From NCBI GenBank assembly GCA_902528875.1, contig CABZTX010000008.1, positions 1-34,402 of the forward strand: a stretch of DNA of 34,402 nucleotides, given 5' to 3'. Origin of the DNA: an uncultured SAR86 cluster bacterium (GTDB taxonomy: Bacteria > Pseudomonadota > Gammaproteobacteria > Magnimaribacterales > D2472). Below are positions 30,904-34,402 of the stretch, piece by piece. Both the position numbers and the translations under genes were made by a program. Positions within the stretch are counted from its first letter, which is position 1; every line of letters starts with the position of its first letter. The notes below the pieces were generated by a model. That model made no database searches. It saw only the letters and a list, made by a program, of their open reading frames with translations, and was not told the origin of the DNA.

Positions 30904-30916
30904 TTAGAATATCTAA
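30904..30916. promoter_or_regulatory. Short palindrome between RpiR-like and uvrD genes
   Basis: TTAGAATATCTAA is a 5+3+5 inverted repeat, located 5 bases upstream of the regulator's ATG. Placed over its promoter region, it could be an operator for the regulator. It does not match the HexR consensus as I know it. Short AT-rich palindromes also arise by chance. Confidence 0.28.
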
Positions 30917-30942
30917 CTTAAACAAAAAAATGAATCCCCTAA

Positions 30943-33117
30943 ATGGATGTATCTCACATTTTAGAAAATTTAAATGATGATCAGAGGAATGCTGTTACTT
31001 CTGAGAAACAACATTTACTTGTATTAGCAGGAGCTGGCTCTGGTAAAACAAGAGTTTTGGTTCACAAAGTCGCATGGGAGGTTGAAGCCCTAGGAAAGAA
31101 TCCCTCTTCAATAATGGCAGTAACATTCACCAATAAAGCTGCGAATGAAATGAGATCAAGAATTGAGACTTTGCTTCAAGCCCAAATTTTTGATTCTTGG
31201 ATAGGCACTTTTCATGGCTTGTCTCATAAACTGTTAAAGAGATTTCATAAGGAAGCTGATCTTTCAAGTGGCTTCACAATTTTGGATTCAGATGATCAAC
31301 TTAGAATAATTAAAAGAATATCAAAAGAATTTAATTTAGATGAAGCTTCGTGGCCTGCAAGGCAATCGCAATGGCAAATTAATTCATGGAAAGATGAGGG
31401 AATTAGAAGCTCAAAAGTAAATGAGGATGGCGACTTTTATACTGAGACAGTAAATAAAATTTATAAAGAATATGAAAAAACATGTAATAGAGACGACTTA
31501 GTAGATTTTGGAGAATTGATATTAAAATCATATGAGATTATAAAAAAGTCACCCTCAGTAAAAACGTTTTTTGAGTCTAGATTTGAATCAGTTCTTATAG
31601 ATGAGTTTCAAGATACTAATACAATTCAATATAAATGGCTTCAAGAAATTGCTTCTGCAAAAACAAAAATTACTGCAGTCGGAGACGATGACCAGTCAAT
31701 TTATGGTTGGAGAGGGGCAAAAGTAGAGCACGTAAATTCATTTATGGAAGACTATAACAACACAGATGTTATAAGGCTTGAACAAAATTATAGATCTACA
31801 AGTGTAATTCTCAATGCTGCTAATTCTCTAATAGATAATAATAAAGATAGACTTGGGAAAAATCTTTGGACTGAAAAAGTTGAGGGTGAAAATATAATTT
31901 TATACCAAGCATATAATGAGCAAGATGAAGCAAGATATGTAGCTAACGTATTAAAAGACTGGATGCTTAAAGGTGGAACTTATGAAGAGACCGCAATTTT
32001 GTATAGATCTAACGCACAGTCAAGAGCTATTGAGGAAGCTTTATTACGTATTAGCATACCTTATAGAATTTATGGCGGACTGCGCTTTTATGAAAGGCTT
32101 GAGATTAAGAATGCAATAGCATATTTAAAAGTTATCTTTAATAATAACGATAACCCATCATTTGAAAGATCTGTTTCAAACCCAACCAGAGGTGTTGGAG
32201 AAAAAACGCTCAATAAGATCAGACAAACTTCCAAGAAATATAACATTTCATATATTAAAGCATCTGCCAAACTTATTGATGAAGGAAACATTTCAGGAAG
32301 AGGTGGAGCAGGATTAAAAGACTATTTAGAATTTGTTGCAGGGTGCAAAAATTTTATTCAAGAAAATACTTTGTCTGAATTGATGGAATTAATAATTAAA
32401 GAAACTGGCTTATATGCATATCATGGAAAAGAGGCTGGAGAGAAAGGCAAGACCAGAACTGAAAATTTAGAAGAACTTATAACTGCAACAAAAAACTTTG
32501 AGCAAAGCATTAAAGAAGAAATAACAAACTCTCAAATTGCTGAAAAATATCTTGATATTATTTCACTTGATTCAGGTGACAGACAAGCATCGGAACATGA
32601 TGATGCAGCGCAGCTTATGACAATGCATTCAGCGAAAGGACTTGAATTTAAATTAGTAATATTAACTGGTTTAGAAGAGAGCCTATTTCCTCATGGAAGA
32701 TCAATGGAAAGCTCTTCACAATTAGAAGAAGAAAGGCGACTTTGTTATGTAGCAATCACTAGGGCCATGGAAAAACTTTATATTACGCACGCTGAATCAA
32801 GACGGCTTCATGGTACAGACACCTTTAACCCTCCCTCAAGATTTTTAAAAGAAATACCAAAAGACTTAATTGATGAGATTAGACCTAGAGCCCAAACGAA
32901 TATTCCTTATAATAGAAAGGATTTTAGTGAGACAAAAATTGAATTTGAGATGGATATAGGGATATCGTTAGGACAGAAAGTGAGACATAAGAAGTTTGGT
33001 GAAGGTATTGTTTTAAACTATGAAGGTTCTGGTGAATCTGCAAGAGTTCAAGTAAATTTTGAAGATTCAGGAACAAAATGGCTGGTAATGTCATATGCAA
33101 ACTTGGAAAAAATGTAA
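30943..33117 (+). CDS. uvrD: DNA helicase II UvrD
   Basis: 724 residues, a superfamily 1A helicase. N-terminal Q-motif DQRNAV, Walker A AGAGSGKT at 29-36, motif Ia VTFTNKAA, motif II IDEFQDTN, motif III GDDDQSIYGWRGA, motif IV LEQNYRS, motif V MTMHSAKGLEFKLVILTGLEESLFPH, and motif VI EEERRLCYVAITRAMEKL. The C-terminal Tudor-like tail (IGISLGQKVRHKKFGEGIVLNY, ending WLVMSYANLEKM) is characteristic of UvrD/PcrA. It unwinds DNA in nucleotide excision and mismatch repair. Its stop TAA shares one base with the ATG of the next gene. Confidence 0.95.
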   Translation: MDVSHILENLNDDQRNAVTSEKQHLLVLAGAGSGKTRVLVHKVAWEVEALGKNPSSIMAVTFTNKAANEMRSRIETLLQAQIFDSWIGTFHGLSHKLLKRFHKEADLSSGFTILDSDDQLRIIKRISKEFNLDEASWPARQSQWQINSWKDEGIRSSKVNEDGDFYTETVNKIYKEYEKTCNRDDLVDFGELILKSYEIIKKSPSVKTFFESRFESVLIDEFQDTNTIQYKWLQEIASAKTKITAVGDDDQSIYGWRGAKVEHVNSFMEDYNNTDVIRLEQNYRSTSVILNAANSLIDNNKDRLGKNLWTEKVEGENIILYQAYNEQDEARYVANVLKDWMLKGGTYEETAILYRSNAQSRAIEEALLRISIPYRIYGGLRFYERLEIKNAIAYLKVIFNNNDNPSFERSVSNPTRGVGEKTLNKIRQTSKKYNISYIKASAKLIDEGNISGRGGAGLKDYLEFVAGCKNFIQENTLSELMELIIKETGLYAYHGKEAGEKGKTRTENLEELITATKNFEQSIKEEITNSQIAEKYLDIISLDSGDRQASEHDDAAQLMTMHSAKGLEFKLVILTGLEESLFPHGRSMESSSQLEEERRLCYVAITRAMEKLYITHAESRRLHGTDTFNPPSRFLKEIPKDLIDEIRPRAQTNIPYNRKDFSETKIEFEMDIGISLGQKVRHKKFGEGIVLNYEGSGESARVQVNFEDSGTKWLVMSYANLEKM

Positions 33118-34202
33118 TGAAAAAAAATATATATTCTGTACTTTTATTACCATTTATCTTTGCATGCACTGAGGATAACCAACAAAATATTTCCTCTTTC
33201 GAAGAAGAAAAAAAATATGAATGGCGACTCGTAACTGCGTGGCCAAAAAATTATCCAGGCTTAGGCATGGCACCAGAGCGAATAGCAAACCTCGTTGAAG
33301 AAATGAGTGACGGACAAATGAAAATAACTGTCTATGGAGCTGGTGAACAGGTTCCTGCATTTGGTGTTTTTGACGCAGTTTCAAGTGGGTCTCATCAGAT
33401 GGGCCATAGCGGTGGTTATTTTTGGAAAGGGAAAGTACCAGCTGCTCAGTTTTTTACTGGAGTTCCGTTTGGTTTAACAGCTGATGAAATCAATGCGTGG
33501 ACTAATAGGGGTGGAGGCATCAAATTATGGAGAGAGATATATGAACCGTTTAACATATATCCTATTCCTGCAGGCAATACTGGCACTCAAATGTTTGGTT
33601 GGTTTAATAAAGAAATCAATTCTCTAGATGATATTAAAGGTCTTAAAATGAGAATTCCTGGAGTTGGTGGCGAAGTTTTAAAAAGAGCTGGAGGAATACC
33701 AGTTACGCTACCAGGTGGTGAATTATTTACTGCTCTTCAGACTGGAGTTATTGATGCTACTGAATGGGTGGGACCATATAATGATTTAACTTTTGGCTTT
33801 CATCAAATTGCAAAATATTATTACTATCCAGGATGGCATGAGCCTGGCTCAATGTTAGAACTTTTAATTAATAAAGATGAATGGGATCAACTACCAAATC
33901 ACCTAAAAGCAATAATTGAAACCGCAGCTAAAGCTGTAAATCAAGACATATTAGATGAATATACGGCTAAGAATAACTCTGCTCTTCGCGAGCTGGTGGA
34001 TACCCACAATGTTGAGTTGAGAAAACTTCCAGATGATGTAATAAATGAATTTAAATTAATTGCAAATCAAATTCTTGAGGAAAATGCTAAAAAAGATGAA
34101 ATGGTAAACAAAGTCTATCAATCATATAAAAGCTTTAAACAAGATGTCTCTGAATATCATAAAGTTTCAGAGGATGCCTTTGTAGAGGCTAGAAACAATT
34201 AG
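33117..34202 (+). CDS. TRAP transporter substrate-binding lipoprotein (DctP family)
   Basis: 361 residues from the ATG at 33117. The leader MKKNIYSVLLLPFIFAC has a lipobox with Cys17, so the protein should be membrane-anchored rather than free in the periplasm. The mature part follows the DctP/TakP pattern: WRLVTAWPKNYPGLGMAPERIA, VYGAGEQVPAFGVFDAVSSG, MGHSGGYFWKGKVPAAQFFTGVPFGL, GLKMRIPGVGGEVLKRAG and ALQTGVIDATEWVGPYND. The Arg in MRIPG binds the ligand carboxylate, so the ligand is likely an organic or keto acid. The membrane subunits (DctQ, DctM) are not beside it. The in-frame ATG at 33078 lies within uvrD and was rejected. Confidence 0.93.
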   Translation: MKKNIYSVLLLPFIFACTEDNQQNISSFEEEKKYEWRLVTAWPKNYPGLGMAPERIANLVEEMSDGQMKITVYGAGEQVPAFGVFDAVSSGSHQMGHSGGYFWKGKVPAAQFFTGVPFGLTADEINAWTNRGGGIKLWREIYEPFNIYPIPAGNTGTQMFGWFNKEINSLDDIKGLKMRIPGVGGEVLKRAGGIPVTLPGGELFTALQTGVIDATEWVGPYNDLTFGFHQIAKYYYYPGWHEPGSMLELLINKDEWDQLPNHLKAIIETAAKAVNQDILDEYTAKNNSALRELVDTHNVELRKLPDDVINEFKLIANQILEENAKKDEMVNKVYQSYKSFKQDVSEYHKVSEDAFVEARNN

Positions 34203-34402
34203 TGCTTGAAGATTTAACTTTTAAGTCTCTCGGTCTTGTGAACTATCATGAAACACTTGAGTTAATGCAATCACATGTGAAGTCTGATGATTTCAAAAAT
34301 GAGATTTGGCTTTTAGAACATAATCCTGTATTCACACTTGGCACAGCTGCAAATAAAGATCATATTCTTGATTCTGGGGAGATCCCTGTTGTTAAATCAG
34401 AT
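34202..34402 (+). CDS. lipB: Octanoyltransferase LipB, 3' end missing
   Basis: 67 codons up to the window edge. The start is GTG at 34202, which overlaps the previous TAG by one base (TAGTG). The LipB motif LLEHNPVFTLG (residues 37-47) is clear, and the upstream LGLVNYHETLELMQ helix is also typical. LipB transfers octanoyl groups from acyl-carrier protein to the lipoyl domains of pyruvate and 2-oxoglutarate dehydrogenase complexes, in the cytoplasm. The catalytic Cys and Lys lie beyond the visible part. Confidence 0.92.
   Translation, partial: MLEDLTFKSLGLVNYHETLELMQSHVKSDDFKNEIWLLEHNPVFTLGTAANKDHILDSGEIPVVKSD

Noticed and set aside
1-34402. tRNA, rRNA, CRISPR, insertion sequences, prophage, integrase or restriction systems
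   Set aside because: No stretch long enough to hold them is left uncovered by well-supported genes, and no recognisable cloverleaf, repeated spacer array, transposase or integrase motif was seen. Longest gaps are under about 90 bp.

Overview
The window is one continuous, very gene-dense stretch of an AT-rich bacterial chromosome. It has about 40 protein genes, almost no intergenic space, many start/stop overlaps, and no tRNA, rRNA, insertion sequence, integrase, phage gene or CRISPR array that I could find. The housekeeping genes at the right end (uvrD followed by lipB), a MurR/RpiR-type regulator, Gram-negative lipoproteins and outer-membrane-like proteins, and the streamlined AT-rich layout suggest a marine gammaproteobacterium, possibly of the SAR86 kind. 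The taxonomic call is an inference from gene content and style, not from a marker gene.

Layout. (1) 1-2336, plus strand: small secreted proteins (a TPR protein cut by the window edge, an unknown secreted protein, an alpha/beta hydrolase, a lipoprotein). (2) 2318-6292, minus strand: a tight operon of a VOC/extradiol-dioxygenase-like protein, a glutathione transferase, a formylglycine sulfatase and a secreted esterase. It is divergent from a fumarylacetoacetate-hydrolase-family gene and an aromatic-ring FAD monooxygenase at 6347-8757. Together these look like a catabolic set for a sulfated or phenolic aromatic compound. (3) 8754-9371, minus strand: a MAPEG protein and a 56-residue two-helix membrane protein. 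(4) 9433-16813, plus strand: SRPBCC protein, fatty acid/sterol hydroxylase, flavin-containing monooxygenase, DUF4399, beta-helix protein with its partner diheme cytochrome, DUF2147, cupin, serine hydrolase. (5) 16874-19451, plus strand: secreted unknown, DUF1330, DUF962 (Mpo1-like), TIGR02206 membrane protein, acyltransferase. (6) 19448-24136, mixed: DUF885 peptidase, crotonase, GNAT, a Bax-inhibitor-1-like membrane protein, a beta-rich envelope protein. (7) 24223-27561, plus strand: M20 amidohydrolase, nitronate monooxygenase, a tiny membrane protein, a 3-hydroxyisobutyrate-dehydrogenase-like enzyme. (8) 27563-30899: membrane protein, MazG-like pyrophosphohydrolase, a GT60-type GlcNAc transferase, a divergent prolyl 4-hydroxylase, and an RpiR regulator. 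(9) 30943-34402, plus strand: uvrD, a TRAP substrate-binding lipoprotein, and the beginning of lipB.

The most striking observation is the divergent pair at 28407-30057. A full-length prolyl 4-hydroxylase with every expected catalytic residue sits 46 bp from a glycosyltransferase of the family that, in Dictyostelium and Toxoplasma, adds GlcNAc to the hydroxyproline made by a prolyl hydroxylase on Skp1. This suggests a bacterial two-step protein modification, prolyl hydroxylation followed by O-glycosylation, which I do not know to have been described in bacteria. Secondary leads are the aromatic/sulfate-ester cluster, a Bax-inhibitor-1-like protein with an unusual inserted loop, two unannotated-size small membrane proteins, and a recurring -10-like box placed so that transcription would start at or near the ATG.
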